This document shows, one piece after another, positions 26,063 through 35,956 of a stretch of DNA of 64,000 nt. How positions within the stretch are numbered: position 1 is the stretch's first letter; each line of letters opens with the position of its first letter. Origin of the DNA: Martelella mediterranea (GTDB taxonomy: Bacteria > Pseudomonadota > Alphaproteobacteria > Rhizobiales > Rhizobiaceae). The stretch lies in assembly GCF_004342225.1 (NCBI RefSeq), contig NZ_SMAR01000001.1, forward strand, positions 62,001-126,000, in the 5' to 3' direction. Under the pieces are notes generated by a model. The model was not told the origin of the DNA, did no database searches, and saw only the letters and a program-made list of their open reading frames with translations. The position numbers and the translations under genes were made by a program.

Positions 26063-27126
26063 CAACCCAGATCGAATTCAACGCGGTTGAGAAATATTAT
26101 GGCCGCTTCCATGCCCTCAAAAACATCAGCCTGGAGATTGAAAAAGGGGCGTTTGTCGCTCTTGTCGGGCCATCCGGCTGCGGGAAGTCGACGCTTCTGA
26201 GGTCTCTGGCCGGGCTGGAGAAAATCTCCTCAGGCGAGATCAAGATTGCCGGTGAGAAGATGAACCACATGCCGCCGCGCAAGCGCGATATCGCGATGGT
26301 GTTTCAGTCTTACGCGCTCTATCCGCATATGTCGGTGGAGGAGAACCTGACCTACAGCTTGCGCACCCATGGCGTGAAAAAGAAAGATGCCCAGGCAAAA
26401 GCCCGTGAAGTGGCCGACACCACAGGCCTTTCCAATCTTCTGACGCGTTACCCGCGTGAGCTTTCCGGCGGACAGCGCCAGCGTGTGGCCATGAGCCGTG
26501 CCATTATTCGTGACCCGAAGGCATTTCTGTTCGACGAGCCACTTTCAAACCTCGATGCGGCGCTGCGTGTGCATATGCGCAAGGAAATTCGCACGCTTCA
26601 TGATCGTCTTGGTGCCACTTCGGTTTATGTCACACATGACCAGATCGAGGCCATGACGATGGCTGATCGTGTGGTTTTGATGAAGGAAGGCCGGATCGAG
26701 CAGGAAGGTGCGCCACTTGAACTTTACGATAAACCGGTCAACCAGTTTGTCGCTGGCTTCATCGGCTCTCCGGCGATGAACTTCATTCCGGCAACAGTGG
26801 GTGAGGATGGTCAGTCGCTGAAACTCGACATCGGTGAAGGCCAGACACTGCCCTATCCGGGACGGCTGGAGGCTGGAAAGGCCGTCACAGTCGGTCTTCG
26901 CCCGGAACATCTGATGCTGGTTTCAAAAGAAGAAGCACAGCTGAGCCTGAAGCTGCGCATTGGCGAGGCGACCGGTGCGACCACCTATCTGTTCACCGAT
27001 AGTGACCCGGAAGTGGCTGTTGTTGTCAATGACCGTACGACGGTGACACCGGGCGAGACGTTCCATCTGCGCATCGATCCTGAGCGCATTCACCTCTTCG
27101 ACCGCGAAACCGGCGTTCGCCTGTAA
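26059..27126 (+). CDS. Sugar ABC transporter ATP-binding protein (UgpC/MalK family)
   Basis: This encodes 355 residues from MTTQIEFNAVEKYYGRFHAL, starting inside the permease stop (ATGA). Walker A is GPSGCGKSTLLRSLAGLEKI, the signature LSGGQRQRVAMSRAI, Walker B AFLFDEPLSNLDA and the switch histidine VTHDQIEAMTMADR. The TOBE domain (VTVGLRPEHLML) is shorter than in the ATPase at 6467. It energises the alpha-xyloside importer. Confidence 0.92.
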   Translation: MTTQIEFNAVEKYYGRFHALKNISLEIEKGAFVALVGPSGCGKSTLLRSLAGLEKISSGEIKIAGEKMNHMPPRKRDIAMVFQSYALYPHMSVEENLTYSLRTHGVKKKDAQAKAREVADTTGLSNLLTRYPRELSGGQRQRVAMSRAIIRDPKAFLFDEPLSNLDAALRVHMRKEIRTLHDRLGATSVYVTHDQIEAMTMADRVVLMKEGRIEQEGAPLELYDKPVNQFVAGFIGSPAMNFIPATVGEDGQSLKLDIGEGQTLPYPGRLEAGKAVTVGLRPEHLMLVSKEEAQLSLKLRIGEATGATTYLFTDSDPEVAVVVNDRTTVTPGETFHLRIDPERIHLFDRETGVRL

Positions 27127-27212
27127 CGCCTTTTCGCAACGGTCGCACGGCGCGGAAGAGGGGCGACCTCCCGCTTCCTCTTCCGCCCGTGCTGCAACAA
27201 AGGACTGATACG

Positions 27213-29534
27213 ATGAAATTTTCTGACGGCAACTGGCATGTGCCGGAACACCTCCACCTGCTCAATCCGGTCGAAGTTTTTGACGCTCGTGATGAAGGTG
27301 ACAGCCTTCTCATTCTCGCGCCGACCACGCCGCAGCCGGATCGCGCCAACCAGATCAACGCCAAGCTTTTGCGCCTTCGCTTTTTCTCCCCGATGGAGGG
27401 CGTGATCGGCGTGCGCTTTGAGCACTTCCGCGGCGGACTCGACAAAGGCCCGCATTTCGAACTCTATCCGGACGCTGCTTTCAAGCCGGAAATCTCGATT
27501 GGCGAAAAGGCGGCCGAGCTGAAAAGCGGTAATCTGACGGTTCGCGTTTCGACCGCTGAGGGATGGCGCATTGACTTCCTGCGGGATGGCAAGGTGATCT
27601 CCGGCTCCGATTATAAGGCCGCCGGTCACTGCACCGATAAATCCGATAACGACCAGACTTACATGTTTGAACGCCTCGATCTTGGTGTCGGTACAAAGGT
27701 TTACGGTCTTGGTGAACGCTTCACCGATTTCGTCAAAAACGGTCAGATGGTGGATATCTGGAACCGTGATGGCGGCGCCAATACCGATCAGGCTTACAAG
27801 AACATTCCATTCTTCCTCACCAACCGTGGCTGGGGCCTGTTTGTTAACGATCCGGGACGTGTTGAATTCGAAATCGGCTCTGAAAAGGTTTCCAAGGCCA
27901 CCTTCTCGGTGCCCGGCGAAGCGCTTGAATACTATTTCATCGATGGGCCGGATCCAAAGAGCGTGATCGACCGCTACACGCAGTTGACCGGTCGTCCGGC
28001 ACTTCCCAAACAGTGGTCCTTCGGCCTTTGGCTGACCACATCTTTCACCACGGAATACGATGAAAACACGGTCACCGGTTTCCTGGACGGGATGGCTGAA
28101 CGCAATATTCCGTTGCATGTCTTCCATTTTGACTGCTTCTGGATGCGCGGCCTGCACTGGTGCGATTTTGAGTGGGATCCTGAAACTTTCCCCGATCCTG
28201 AAGCGATGCTGGCGCGCTACAAGGAGCGCGGTCTGCATATCTGCGTCTGGATCAACCCTTACATTGCGCAGGAATCCAGACTGTTTGATGAGGGCAAGGA
28301 AAACGGCTACCTGATCAAGCGCGAAGACGGTTCAGTCTGGCAGTGGGATATGTGGCAGCCGGGTCAGGCCGTGGTCGACTTCACCAACCCTGAGGCCTGC
28401 GACTGGTATGCGGGTTACCTGAAGGGTCTTGTCGGCCAGGGGGTCGATTGCTTCAAAACCGATTTTGGCGAGCGCATTCCGACCGACGTTGCCTATCACG
28501 ATGGTTCCGATCCGGAGACCATGCATAACTACTACACTTTCCTTTATAACAAGGTGGTGTTTGACGCGCTGGAAGAAAGCAAAGGCAAGGGTGAAGCCGT
28601 CCTGTTCGCCCGCTCTGCCACGACCGGCGGTCAGCAGTTTCCGGTTCACTGGGGCGGCGACTGCTATTCCGATTACGATTCCATGGCAGAAACGCTGCGC
28701 AGCGGTCTTTCGCTGGGGCTTTGCGGCTTTGGTTACTGGAGCCACGACATTGGCGGCTTCGAGGCGACAGCTGCAGCAGATGTCTACAAGCGCTGGTGTG
28801 CTTTTGGTCTGATGTCCAGCCACTCGCGTCTGCACGGATCGAAGTCCTATCGCGTGCCGTGGCTTTATGATGACGAGGCCGTCGACGTTCTGCGGTTCTT
28901 TGTCAATCTGAAGTGCACGCTGATGCCGACCCTTTATGCTTCTGCTGTTGAAGCGCCGAAAACCGGCCTGCCGATGATGCGCCCGATGATGCTGGAGTTC
29001 CCCGAAGACCGGGCCTGCGATCCGCTCGACCGCCAGTATATGCTGGGTGACCGGCTGATGGTTGCGCCGGTGCTGGATCAGTCCGGTGATGTGGAATTCT
29101 ATCTGCCGAAAGGGCGCTGGACCCATCTTCTTTCCGGTGATGAAGTCGAAGGCGGTAGCTGGCGTGTTGAAAGCCACGGCTTCATGAGCATGCCGCTTTA
29201 CGTTCGTCCAAACAGTATCATGGTCTTTGGTGCCAATGATCAGCGCCCTGATTATGACTATGCCGATGGTGCCACATATGCGCTTTATGCGCTGGAGGAT
29301 GGCAAGACCGCAGAAGCAGTGGTCTATGCCGAAGGTGGTGCTATCGAGCAGAGCGTTTCGGTTTTACGTTCCGGTAACAAGCTGGCTGTCAGTGTTGCTG
29401 ACGCGGCACGTCCTTGGAAGCTGCTTCTGACCAATGTCGTCTCGATTGAAGGCGCCGGCGAAGGCGTAACAATCTCCGAAAGTGCCGAAGGCGTTGTTCT
29501 GGAAGGCAAGGGCAATACAGAAATCACGCTCTGA
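27213..29534 (+). CDS. yicI: Alpha-xylosidase, GH31 (YicI/XylS type)
   Basis: This encodes 773 residues, the same size as E. coli YicI, to which it is strikingly similar by eye (from memory). The catalytic nucleophile is the Asp in CFKTDFGERIPTD (residue about 417; D416 in YicI). The acid/base Asp lies in HWGGDCYSDYDSMAETLRSG (about 483; D482 in YicI). The segments ARSATTGGQQFPVHWGGDCY and RWCAFGLMSSHSRLHGSKSY are hallmarks of this subfamily. It has no signal peptide, so it acts in the cytoplasm on imported alpha-xylosides such as isoprimeverose from xyloglucan. It closes the operon, 86 bases after the ATPase gene. Confidence 0.93.
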   Translation: MKFSDGNWHVPEHLHLLNPVEVFDARDEGDSLLILAPTTPQPDRANQINAKLLRLRFFSPMEGVIGVRFEHFRGGLDKGPHFELYPDAAFKPEISIGEKAAELKSGNLTVRVSTAEGWRIDFLRDGKVISGSDYKAAGHCTDKSDNDQTYMFERLDLGVGTKVYGLGERFTDFVKNGQMVDIWNRDGGANTDQAYKNIPFFLTNRGWGLFVNDPGRVEFEIGSEKVSKATFSVPGEALEYYFIDGPDPKSVIDRYTQLTGRPALPKQWSFGLWLTTSFTTEYDENTVTGFLDGMAERNIPLHVFHFDCFWMRGLHWCDFEWDPETFPDPEAMLARYKERGLHICVWINPYIAQESRLFDEGKENGYLIKREDGSVWQWDMWQPGQAVVDFTNPEACDWYAGYLKGLVGQGVDCFKTDFGERIPTDVAYHDGSDPETMHNYYTFLYNKVVFDALEESKGKGEAVLFARSATTGGQQFPVHWGGDCYSDYDSMAETLRSGLSLGLCGFGYWSHDIGGFEATAAADVYKRWCAFGLMSSHSRLHGSKSYRVPWLYDDEAVDVLRFFVNLKCTLMPTLYASAVEAPKTGLPMMRPMMLEFPEDRACDPLDRQYMLGDRLMVAPVLDQSGDVEFYLPKGRWTHLLSGDEVEGGSWRVESHGFMSMPLYVRPNSIMVFGANDQRPDYDYADGATYALYALEDGKTAEAVVYAEGGAIEQSVSVLRSGNKLAVSVADAARPWKLLLTNVVSIEGAGEGVTISESAEGVVLEGKGNTEITL

Positions 29535-29556
29535 TTTCTGTTCAAAGATATGAGAA

Positions 29557-29589
29557 GGGGACCGGTCGTTTGGCCGGCCCCCTTTTTTA
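29557..29589 (+). terminator. Rho-independent terminator of the alpha-xyloside operon
   Basis: GGGGACCGG pairs with CCGGCCCCC with one mismatch, followed by a run of T. It lies 22 bases after the alpha-xylosidase stop. Confidence 0.88.
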
Positions 29590-29592
29590 TGC

Positions 29593-30789
29593 CTACTCGC
29601 CCGGCGTGAGCCGGATCAACTGGCCGTTGCTGGCATCTGTCAGCACCATGATGGCTCCGTCTTCGGCATTGACATCAACGTCGCGGATGCGATCGTCGCC
29701 CTGAAGATAACGCGCCTCACCGCGGACACGGCCTTCTTCCAGTTCGAGACGCACAAGCGCCTGACCGGCCAGTGCCCCGATCAGAGCGTCGCCCTGCCAT
29801 TCAGGGAACATCTCACCGTCGTAAAACACCATGCCGGATGGGGCGATCACAGGATCCCAGTAATAGACCGGCTGTTCAACGCCTTCGCGCGCGGTGATGC
29901 CTTCGCCAATCGTCGCGCCTGAATAGGCAACGCCATAGGTGACGTCTGGCCATCCGTAATTCTTGCCAGCCTCAGGGCGGTTTAGTTCATCGCCGCCACG
30001 CGGGCCATGTTCAACAATCCACAGGTCCCCATCCGGTCCAAGCGCGGCGGACTGGATATTGCGGTGGCCGTATGACCAGATTTCAGGCGCACCACCTTCG
30101 ATCTCAGGGTTGCCATCGGCAGCCCCACCCATCGGGTTAATCCGCAGGACCTTGCCGATATGCGTGCTGACATCCTGCGAAAGCGGCCGCGATTCCGGTG
30201 TGGAGCGTTCACCCGTCGTTATATAGAGTGCACCATCGGAGCCAAAGACAAGCCGTGAGCCGAAATGCTTTGTCGAGCGCCAGGCGGGTTGCTGCTGAAA
30301 GATGACTTCAGAATTTTCAATGCGTGTTTCATCGTCTGAAAGCGTGCCGGTTGCCACAGATGTTGCGTTGCGCCCATCGCCGTGCGGCTCCGAAAAGCTC
30401 CACCAGATCCGCCGTGTCTCATCAAAATCACTGCGAACGACAACATCAAGCAGTCCGCCCTGTCCGCGGTCATCAACCTCGGGCAGTCCGGTGACCGGCT
30501 CTGAAACACCATCGGCAGAAACAATGCGCATGGTTCCGGCCTGTTCTGTGACGATCCAGCGGCCATCAGGCAGCTGATCCATGCCCCATGGGCTTTGCAG
30601 CCCGTCTGCAATGACTGTTTTTTCCAGTGTGCCGGTATCCTTGATGGCCGGAGCGCGGGTCTGGTTTTTAAAGGCGGGTGTCTGACCTTCGGCATTTGGC
30701 GGCGCAGCGTTGAAATTCTGGGCGCTGGCATAGGAAAATCCGGCCAGAAGACCGGCGGCTGTCAGGCTGAGGCGAAGAGATGCAGGCAT
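29593..30789 (-). CDS. PQQ-dependent aldose sugar dehydrogenase (YliI/GDH-B-like)
   Basis: This is a periplasmic six-bladed beta-propeller of 398 residues. The signal peptide MPASLRLSLTAAGLLAGFSY ends at ASA. Family sequences include LQSPWGMDQLPDGRWIVTEQ, HFGSRLVFGSDGALYITTGE followed by RSTPESRPLSQDVSTHIGKV, and SYGHRNIQSAALGPDGDLWI with VEHGPRGGDELN. These match the glucose/sorbosone dehydrogenase family that oxidises the C1 of sugars with bound PQQ and Ca2+. It stands alone, convergent with the alpha-xylosidase gene. No PQQ synthesis genes are in the window. It may be a periplasmic sugar oxidation outlet, but the substrate is unknown. Confidence 0.85.
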   Translation of the reverse strand: MPASLRLSLTAAGLLAGFSYASAQNFNAAPPNAEGQTPAFKNQTRAPAIKDTGTLEKTVIADGLQSPWGMDQLPDGRWIVTEQAGTMRIVSADGVSEPVTGLPEVDDRGQGGLLDVVVRSDFDETRRIWWSFSEPHGDGRNATSVATGTLSDDETRIENSEVIFQQQPAWRSTKHFGSRLVFGSDGALYITTGERSTPESRPLSQDVSTHIGKVLRINPMGGAADGNPEIEGGAPEIWSYGHRNIQSAALGPDGDLWIVEHGPRGGDELNRPEAGKNYGWPDVTYGVAYSGATIGEGITAREGVEQPVYYWDPVIAPSGMVFYDGEMFPEWQGDALIGALAGQALVRLELEEGRVRGEARYLQGDDRIRDVDVNAEDGAIMVLTDASNGQLIRLTPGE

Positions 30790-31016
30790 TTTTAAAACTC
30801 CCGTCTTTTGATGTCGGTTTTAATGCGTGACACTGAGATGGGGCAGGGCGCTGCGGCATGAAGGTGCCGAGCGCTTCACGATTATGTGTGAACGCCGTGC
30901 AAATAGCTGTATGATCGGGTCTGCCTGCTGATCGCCTGGCGAGCGGGTGGACGGATCATTTGCTGTTTCATACACACGAAAACGTGATGAATGGTGGTTT
31001 TCGGGCCGTTCTCCGC

Positions 31017-31046
31017 CTTGCAGAGCTATTTCACCCTCATTATATA
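31017..31046 (+). promoter_or_regulatory. dnaK promoter, possible heat-shock type
   Basis: TTGCAG (31018-31023), a 17-base spacer and TATATA (31041-31046) make a housekeeping promoter. The same bases also partly fit the alphaproteobacterial RpoH pattern (CTTG, then TTATATA about 18 bases later). No CIRCE element is present. Transcription would begin about 107 bases before dnaK. The rest of 30790-31160 shows no gene. Confidence 0.5.
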
Positions 31047-31160
31047 GCGCTCACCACGGTGTAAAAAGACCGCGAAGTTTTAAACAAGACCATCGCTCAA
31101 GGGGCCGTCACGGAATGCCTGAAGGGTTCGGACGGTCTGCTTAAAAGGAGAGAAGATAAA

Positions 31161-33089
31161 ATGGCAAAAGTTATTGGTATCGACCTGGGAACGACCAACT
31201 CCTGTGTGGCCATCATGGATGGCAAGGATTCCAAGGTGATCGAAAACGCTGAAGGTGCACGCACGACCCCTTCCATGGTGGCCTTCTCTGAAGATGGCGA
31301 GCGTCTGGTCGGTCAGCCCGCCAAGCGCCAGGCCGTCACCAACCCGACCAACACGCTCTTCGCCGTTAAGCGCCTCATCGGCCGCCGGTTTGAAGATCCG
31401 ACTGTCGCCAAGGACAAGGGACTTGTGCCCTTTGAAATCGTCAAGGGTGAGAACGGCGACGCTTGGGTGAAGGCTTCGGGTGAAACCTATTCACCGTCGC
31501 AGGTTTCGGCGATGGTTCTTCAGAAAATGAAGGAAACCGCAGAAGCCTATCTCGGTGAAAAGGTCGAGCAGGCTGTTATCACGGTTCCCGCATACTTTAA
31601 CGATGCGCAGCGTCAGGCAACGAAGGATGCCGGAAAGATTGCCGGTCTTGAAGTCCTTCGCATCATCAACGAGCCGACAGCTGCTGCTCTGGCCTATGGT
31701 CTCGATAAATCCGAAGGCAAGACGATTGCCGTTTATGACCTTGGCGGTGGTACTTTCGACGTATCCATCCTCGAAATCGGCGATGGCGTCTTTGAAGTGA
31801 AGTCGACCAATGGCGACACCTTCCTTGGCGGTGAAGACTTCGATATGCGTCTGGTCGAATATCTTGCCGATGAGTTCAAGAAGGAAAACGGCATTGATCT
31901 GCGTTCCGACAAGCTGGCTCTGCAGCGTCTGAAGGAAGCTGCCGAAAAGGCCAAGATCGAGCTGTCTTCTGCTCAGCAGACCGAAGTCAACCTGCCGTTC
32001 ATCACGGCTGATGCTTCCGGTCCGAAGCACCTGACGATGAAGCTGACGCGCGCCAAGTTCGAAAGCCTGGTTGCCGATCTCGTCAAGCGCACGATTGATC
32101 CGTGCAAGGCCGCTTTGAAGGACGCTGGCGTTTCTGCAAGCGAAATCGACGAAGTCGTTCTCGTTGGCGGTATGACCCGTATGCCGAAGGTTCAGGAAGC
32201 TGTTAAGCAGCTGTTTGGCAAGGAAGCGCATAAGGGTGTGAACCCGGATGAAGTTGTTGCCATGGGTGCTGCCATTCAGGGCGGCGTTCTGCAGGGCGAT
32301 GTCAAGGACGTTCTCCTGCTCGACGTCACACCGCTGTCACTCGGTATCGAAACACTTGGTGGTGTCTTCACCCGTCTGATCGATCGCAACACGACGATCC
32401 CGACCAAGAAAAGCCAGACCTTCTCGACCGCCGAAGACAATCAGTCTGCCGTGACCATCCGTGTTGCGCAGGGTGAGCGTGAGATGGCTGCCGACAACAA
32501 GATGCTTGGCCAGTTCGATCTCGTTGGCATTCCACCGGCTCCGCGCGGCGTACCGCAGATCGAAGTCACCTTTGACATCGACGCCAATGGTATTGTGAAC
32601 GTTTCGGCCAAGGACAAAGGCACGGGTAAGGAACATCAGATCCGTATCCAGGCTTCCGGTGGTCTTTCCGACGATGATATCGAACAGATGGTCAAGGATG
32701 CGGAAGCCAACGCAGAAGCCGACAAGAAGCGTCGCGCTGCTGTGGAAGCCCGCAACCAGGCTGAAAGTCTGATCCATTCGACGGAAAGCTCGCTCAACGA
32801 GCACGGTGACAAGGTTTCGGAAGAAGATCGCAATGCCATCACGGCTGCGATTGAAGAGCTGAAAACAGCAGTTGCTGCCGAAGAGCCGGATGCTGATGAC
32901 CTGCAGGCCAAGACGCAGACTCTGATGGAAGCTTCGATGAAGCTTGGTCAGGCCGTCTATGAAGCACAGCAGGCTGATGAGAATGCTCAGGCCTCTGCCG
33001 ATGCTGAGAAGGATGCCAAGGCCGAAGACGTTGTTGACGCTGATTTCGAAGATGTCAGCGATGATGACGACGGCAAGAAATCGGCCTGA
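31161..33089 (+). CDS. dnaK: Chaperone DnaK (Hsp70)
   Basis: This encodes 642 residues, a full-length Hsp70. It starts [20 protein letters not shown] after AAAAGGAG. The ATPase domain contains [40 protein letters not shown] and [20 protein letters not shown]; the linker [18 protein letters not shown] leads to the substrate-binding domain. The C-terminus is acidic ([17 protein letters not shown]), as usual in alphaproteobacteria. It folds and protects cytoplasmic proteins with DnaJ and GrpE. dnaJ follows 91 bases later; grpE is not in the window. Confidence 0.98.
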   Translation: MAKVIGIDLGTTNSCVAIMDGKDSKVIENAEGARTTPSMVAFSEDGERLVGQPAKRQAVTNPTNTLFAVKRLIGRRFEDPTVAKDKGLVPFEIVKGENGDAWVKASGETYSPSQVSAMVLQKMKETAEAYLGEKVEQAVITVPAYFNDAQRQATKDAGKIAGLEVLRIINEPTAAALAYGLDKSEGKTIAVYDLGGGTFDVSILEIGDGVFEVKSTNGDTFLGGEDFDMRLVEYLADEFKKENGIDLRSDKLALQRLKEAAEKAKIELSSAQQTEVNLPFITADASGPKHLTMKLTRAKFESLVADLVKRTIDPCKAALKDAGVSASEIDEVVLVGGMTRMPKVQEAVKQLFGKEAHKGVNPDEVVAMGAAIQGGVLQGDVKDVLLLDVTPLSLGIETLGGVFTRLIDRNTTIPTKKSQTFSTAEDNQSAVTIRVAQGEREMAADNKMLGQFDLVGIPPAPRGVPQIEVTFDIDANGIVNVSAKDKGTGKEHQIRIQASGGLSDDDIEQMVKDAEANAEADKKRRAAVEARNQAESLIHSTESSLNEHGDKVSEEDRNAITAAIEELKTAVAAEEPDADDLQAKTQTLMEASMKLGQAVYEAQQADENAQASADAEKDAKAEDVVDADFEDVSDDDDGKKSA

Positions 33090-33180
33090 TCTGATTTTTC
33101 AGACAGCATCATCACTCCTTAAAAATGCCGGTCGTCCCATATGTGGCGGCCGGAAAATCCTGTAAGAGGTTGGCATCTCC

Positions 33181-34329
33181 ATGGCAAAAGCGGACTATTA
33201 CGAGACACTCGGCGTTGGCCGTTCGGCTGACGAAAAGGAGCTGAAAAGCGCCTTCCGCAAGCTGGCGATGAAGTACCATCCGGACCGCAATCCCGACAAT
33301 GCTGAAGCTGAGCAGAAGTTCAAGGAAGTCAACGAGGCCTATGAAACGCTGAAGGACCCTCAGAAACGGGCAGCCTATGACCGTTTCGGTCATGCCGCTT
33401 TTGAAAATGGTGGCGGTGGCGGACCGGGCGCCGGTGGTTTCGGTGCTGGCGGATTTGGCGGCGCCGGTGGTTTCTCCGATATCTTTGAAGATATTTTTGG
33501 CGAAATGATGGGTGGTGCACGCGGTCGCCGGTCTTCCGGTGGACGCGAGCGTGGCGCTGATTTGCGTTACAACATGGAAATCAGCCTGGAAGAAGCCTTC
33601 GAAGGTAAGACAGCACAAATCCGGGTTCCGACATCTGTAGTCTGTGACGAATGTTCAGGCTCGGGCGCCAAACCCGGTTCAACGCCGAAAACCTGCACGA
33701 CGTGTCATGGCGCTGGTCGCGTGCGCGCTGCTCAGGGCTTTTTCTCGGTTGAGCGCACCTGTCCGACCTGTCATGGACGTGGCACGATTATTTCCGATCC
33801 GTGCACGAAATGCCATGGTGAAGGCCGTACGGTTGAAGAGCGTTCGCTCTCCGTCAATATTCCCGCAGGCATTGAAGACGGCACCCGTATCCGCCTTCAG
33901 GGCGAGGGGGAAGCAGGCCTTCGTGGCGGTCCGGCTGGTGATCTTTATATCTTCCTTTCGGTTAAGCCGCATCCCTTCTTCCAGCGTGATGGTGCGGATC
34001 TGCATTGTACCGTTCCGATTTCGATGACGCAGGCGACGCTCGGCGGCAAGTTCGAAGTGACCACGCTTGATGGATCGAAGTCGCGGGTTTCCGTGCCGGA
34101 AGGTACGCAGACTGGCAAGCAGTTCCGTATGAAGGGCAAAGGTATGCCGGTGTTAAGGTCGTCACACAAGGGCGATCTCTACATTCAGGTTCGTGTGGAA
34201 ACACCGCAGAAGCTCACCAAACGGCAGCGCGAGCTGCTGCAGGAATTCGATGAACTTTCATCCAATGAGAACAATCCCGAATCCAACGGTTTTTTCTCCC
34301 GGATGAAGGACTTTTTCGGTTCCGAGTAA
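33181..34329 (+). CDS. dnaJ: Chaperone DnaJ (Hsp40)
   Basis: This is the co-chaperone of DnaK, 382 residues. The J domain carries HPD at residues 33-35 ([20 protein letters not shown]). A glycine-rich linker follows ([20 protein letters not shown]). Four CxxCxGxG zinc motifs are intact: [24 protein letters not shown] and CTKCHGEG. The C-terminal substrate domains then include [20 protein letters not shown]. It is in the usual position behind dnaK. Confidence 0.98.
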   Translation: MAKADYYETLGVGRSADEKELKSAFRKLAMKYHPDRNPDNAEAEQKFKEVNEAYETLKDPQKRAAYDRFGHAAFENGGGGGPGAGGFGAGGFGGAGGFSDIFEDIFGEMMGGARGRRSSGGRERGADLRYNMEISLEEAFEGKTAQIRVPTSVVCDECSGSGAKPGSTPKTCTTCHGAGRVRAAQGFFSVERTCPTCHGRGTIISDPCTKCHGEGRTVEERSLSVNIPAGIEDGTRIRLQGEGEAGLRGGPAGDLYIFLSVKPHPFFQRDGADLHCTVPISMTQATLGGKFEVTTLDGSKSRVSVPEGTQTGKQFRMKGKGMPVLRSSHKGDLYIQVRVETPQKLTKRQRELLQEFDELSSNENNPESNGFFSRMKDFFGSE

Positions 34330-34361
34330 ACGCATCTGACTGCGGTCAGAGTTGATTGAAG

Positions 34362-34394
34362 AAAAGGCACTGGATCACGTCCGGTGCCTTTTTG
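34362..34394 (+). terminator. Rho-independent terminator after dnaJ
   Basis: AAAAGGCAC pairs with GTGCCTTTT around a 13-base loop, ending in a T run. The A-rich 5' flank means it could also work on the minus strand. Confidence 0.88.
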
Positions 34395-34506
34395 CTGATA
34401 TTCCAATGCAAGGTCATCAATCCGTGCGCTTCATTGGTCAAAAAACTTTTTTCGGGTGACGTTTTGGCCCATAAGAGGCAAACGTGATTTGAACCGAAAC
34501 CTCGAT

Positions 34507-35631
34507 ATGTCATCTTCCATTTTCCTGACAGCACTGAAACTGACCGACTTCCGGAACTATTCGCAGGTGTCACTTGCGTTTGACGGGCGTCATGTCGTGC
34601 TGACGGGCGAAAACGGATCTGGCAAGACCAACCTGATGGAAGCGGTTTCGTTTCTTTCTCCCGGGCGAGGTCTGCGTCGGGCTGCCTATGCACAGGTTGC
34701 CCGCAAAGACGCTGCCGCCGGTTTCACGATTTTCACAGAGCTTGAAGGCATGTCCGGTGATGTGGCTATCGGAACCGGAACCGATGGCAGTGAAGGTTCG
34801 GGACGCAAAGTGCGGATTAACGGCACGCCTGCGGGCTCCAGCGATGAACTTCTGGATCACGCGCGTGTTGTCTGGCTGACACCTGCGATGGACGGGCTTT
34901 TCACCGGGTCTGCGGGGGAGCGCCGCCGGTTCCTTGATCGAATGGTTTTGTCCATCGACCCGGCACATGGGCGGCGGGTGGCCGATTTCGAGCGGGCGAT
35001 GCGTTCACGAAACCGTCTGCTTTCCGAGCGGCGAATGGAGCCGGTCTGGCTTTCAGGCCTGGAGGAGCAGATGGCCGGCCTCGGTGTGGCAATGGCGCTG
35101 GCGCGGCGCGAGCTGCTGTCTCTGCTGACAGGGCTGATCGCGGAGGCTGACGGTGAAGGCCCGTTTCCTGCGCCTGAAGTTGCCTTGAGCGGCTTCTTTG
35201 CCGATCGGGCCGAGGGCCCGGCTATTGATCTGGAGGATCGCTACCGTGCCATGCTGGAAGAAGGACGCCATCGCGATGCTGCGGCCGGTCGCACCCTTGA
35301 AGGTCCGCATCGCAGCGAGATGGCTGTGCGCCATGCTCAAAAACAAATGGATGCCGCACTTTGCTCCACCGGAGAGCAGAAAGCGCTTCTTCTGGGGCTG
35401 GTCCTGGCTCATGCGCGGCTTACAAACCGGATCAGTGGACATCCGCCGATCATGCTGTTTGATGAGGTCGCAGCACACCTTGATGCCGGACGGCGTGCGG
35501 CGCTTTTCGAGCGGATCGACGAGATCGGTGGTCAGGCCTTCATGACCGGGACTGACCGCTCCCTCTTTGAGGCGCTTGAGGATCGCGGCCAGTTTTTCAA
35601 TGTTTCAAATGGTGCTATCCGCGAAAACTGA
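34507..35631 (+). CDS. recF: DNA replication and repair protein RecF
   Basis: This is an SMC-like ATPase of 374 residues that helps load RecA at gaps through RecFOR. The start MSSSIFLTALKLTDFRNYSQ is chosen over an upstream ATG because homologues begin there. Walker A is GENGSGKT (residues 34-41), the family segment is AGERRRFLDRMVLSIDPAHG, and the C-terminal signature/Walker B region is STGEQKALLLGLVLAHARL followed by PIMLFDEVAAHLDAGRR. It is not beside dnaN here, which is common in Rhizobiales, but near dnaKJ. Confidence 0.94.
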   Translation: MSSSIFLTALKLTDFRNYSQVSLAFDGRHVVLTGENGSGKTNLMEAVSFLSPGRGLRRAAYAQVARKDAAAGFTIFTELEGMSGDVAIGTGTDGSEGSGRKVRINGTPAGSSDELLDHARVVWLTPAMDGLFTGSAGERRRFLDRMVLSIDPAHGRRVADFERAMRSRNRLLSERRMEPVWLSGLEEQMAGLGVAMALARRELLSLLTGLIAEADGEGPFPAPEVALSGFFADRAEGPAIDLEDRYRAMLEEGRHRDAAAGRTLEGPHRSEMAVRHAQKQMDAALCSTGEQKALLLGLVLAHARLTNRISGHPPIMLFDEVAAHLDAGRRAALFERIDEIGGQAFMTGTDRSLFEALEDRGQFFNVSNGAIREN

Positions 35632-35648
35632 CGCCAGGTCCGGATGGT

Positions 35649-35852
35649 TCAGTAATGCGGTGGCTTTGTCACTTCCGGCTTGACGCTGGCCTGTTCTTCC
35701 AGCTCAAGGAACTGTTCAGCCAGTGATTTAAACTGTTTTTGCAGCCGGTCGATCTGCTTCCACTGTTCGGCGACCTGCTCGGACAATTCATCGATTGTCT
35801 TTGTCTGGTAGGCGACGGTTTCCTCGAGTTTGACGATACGCTCTTCACTCAT
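35649..35852 (-). CDS. slyX: SlyX family protein
   Basis: This encodes 67 residues from MSEERIVKLEETVAYQTKTI, preceded by the excellent ribosome binding site AAAGGAGG. An ATG seven codons earlier would place that site inside the gene. The protein is almost wholly a coiled coil (heptads through LSEQVAEQWKQIDRLQKQFK) with a short proline-rich tail ending KPPHY, typical of SlyX. The function is unknown despite wide occurrence. It is divergent from the MoeB/ThiF gene and convergent with recF. Confidence 0.88.
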   Translation of the reverse strand: MSEERIVKLEETVAYQTKTIDELSEQVAEQWKQIDRLQKQFKSLAEQFLELEEQASVKPEVTKPPHY

Positions 35853-35956
35853 ATCTGGCCTCCTTTCGTTCATAACGATTTTGTATTTGTGATAAAATTT
35901 TCAAGTCTGGTAGGTGTGGTATCCACATCAGAAACAGGGATTTCGGCAGACCGCCC

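Noticed and set aside
25343-26065. 240-residue minus-strand open frame opposite a permease gene
   Set aside because: It is rich in His, Asn, Gln and Arg, the usual signature of the reverse strand of a membrane-protein gene.
31017-31160. CIRCE element before dnaK
   Set aside because: The TTAGCACTC-N9-GAGTGCTAA pattern is absent.
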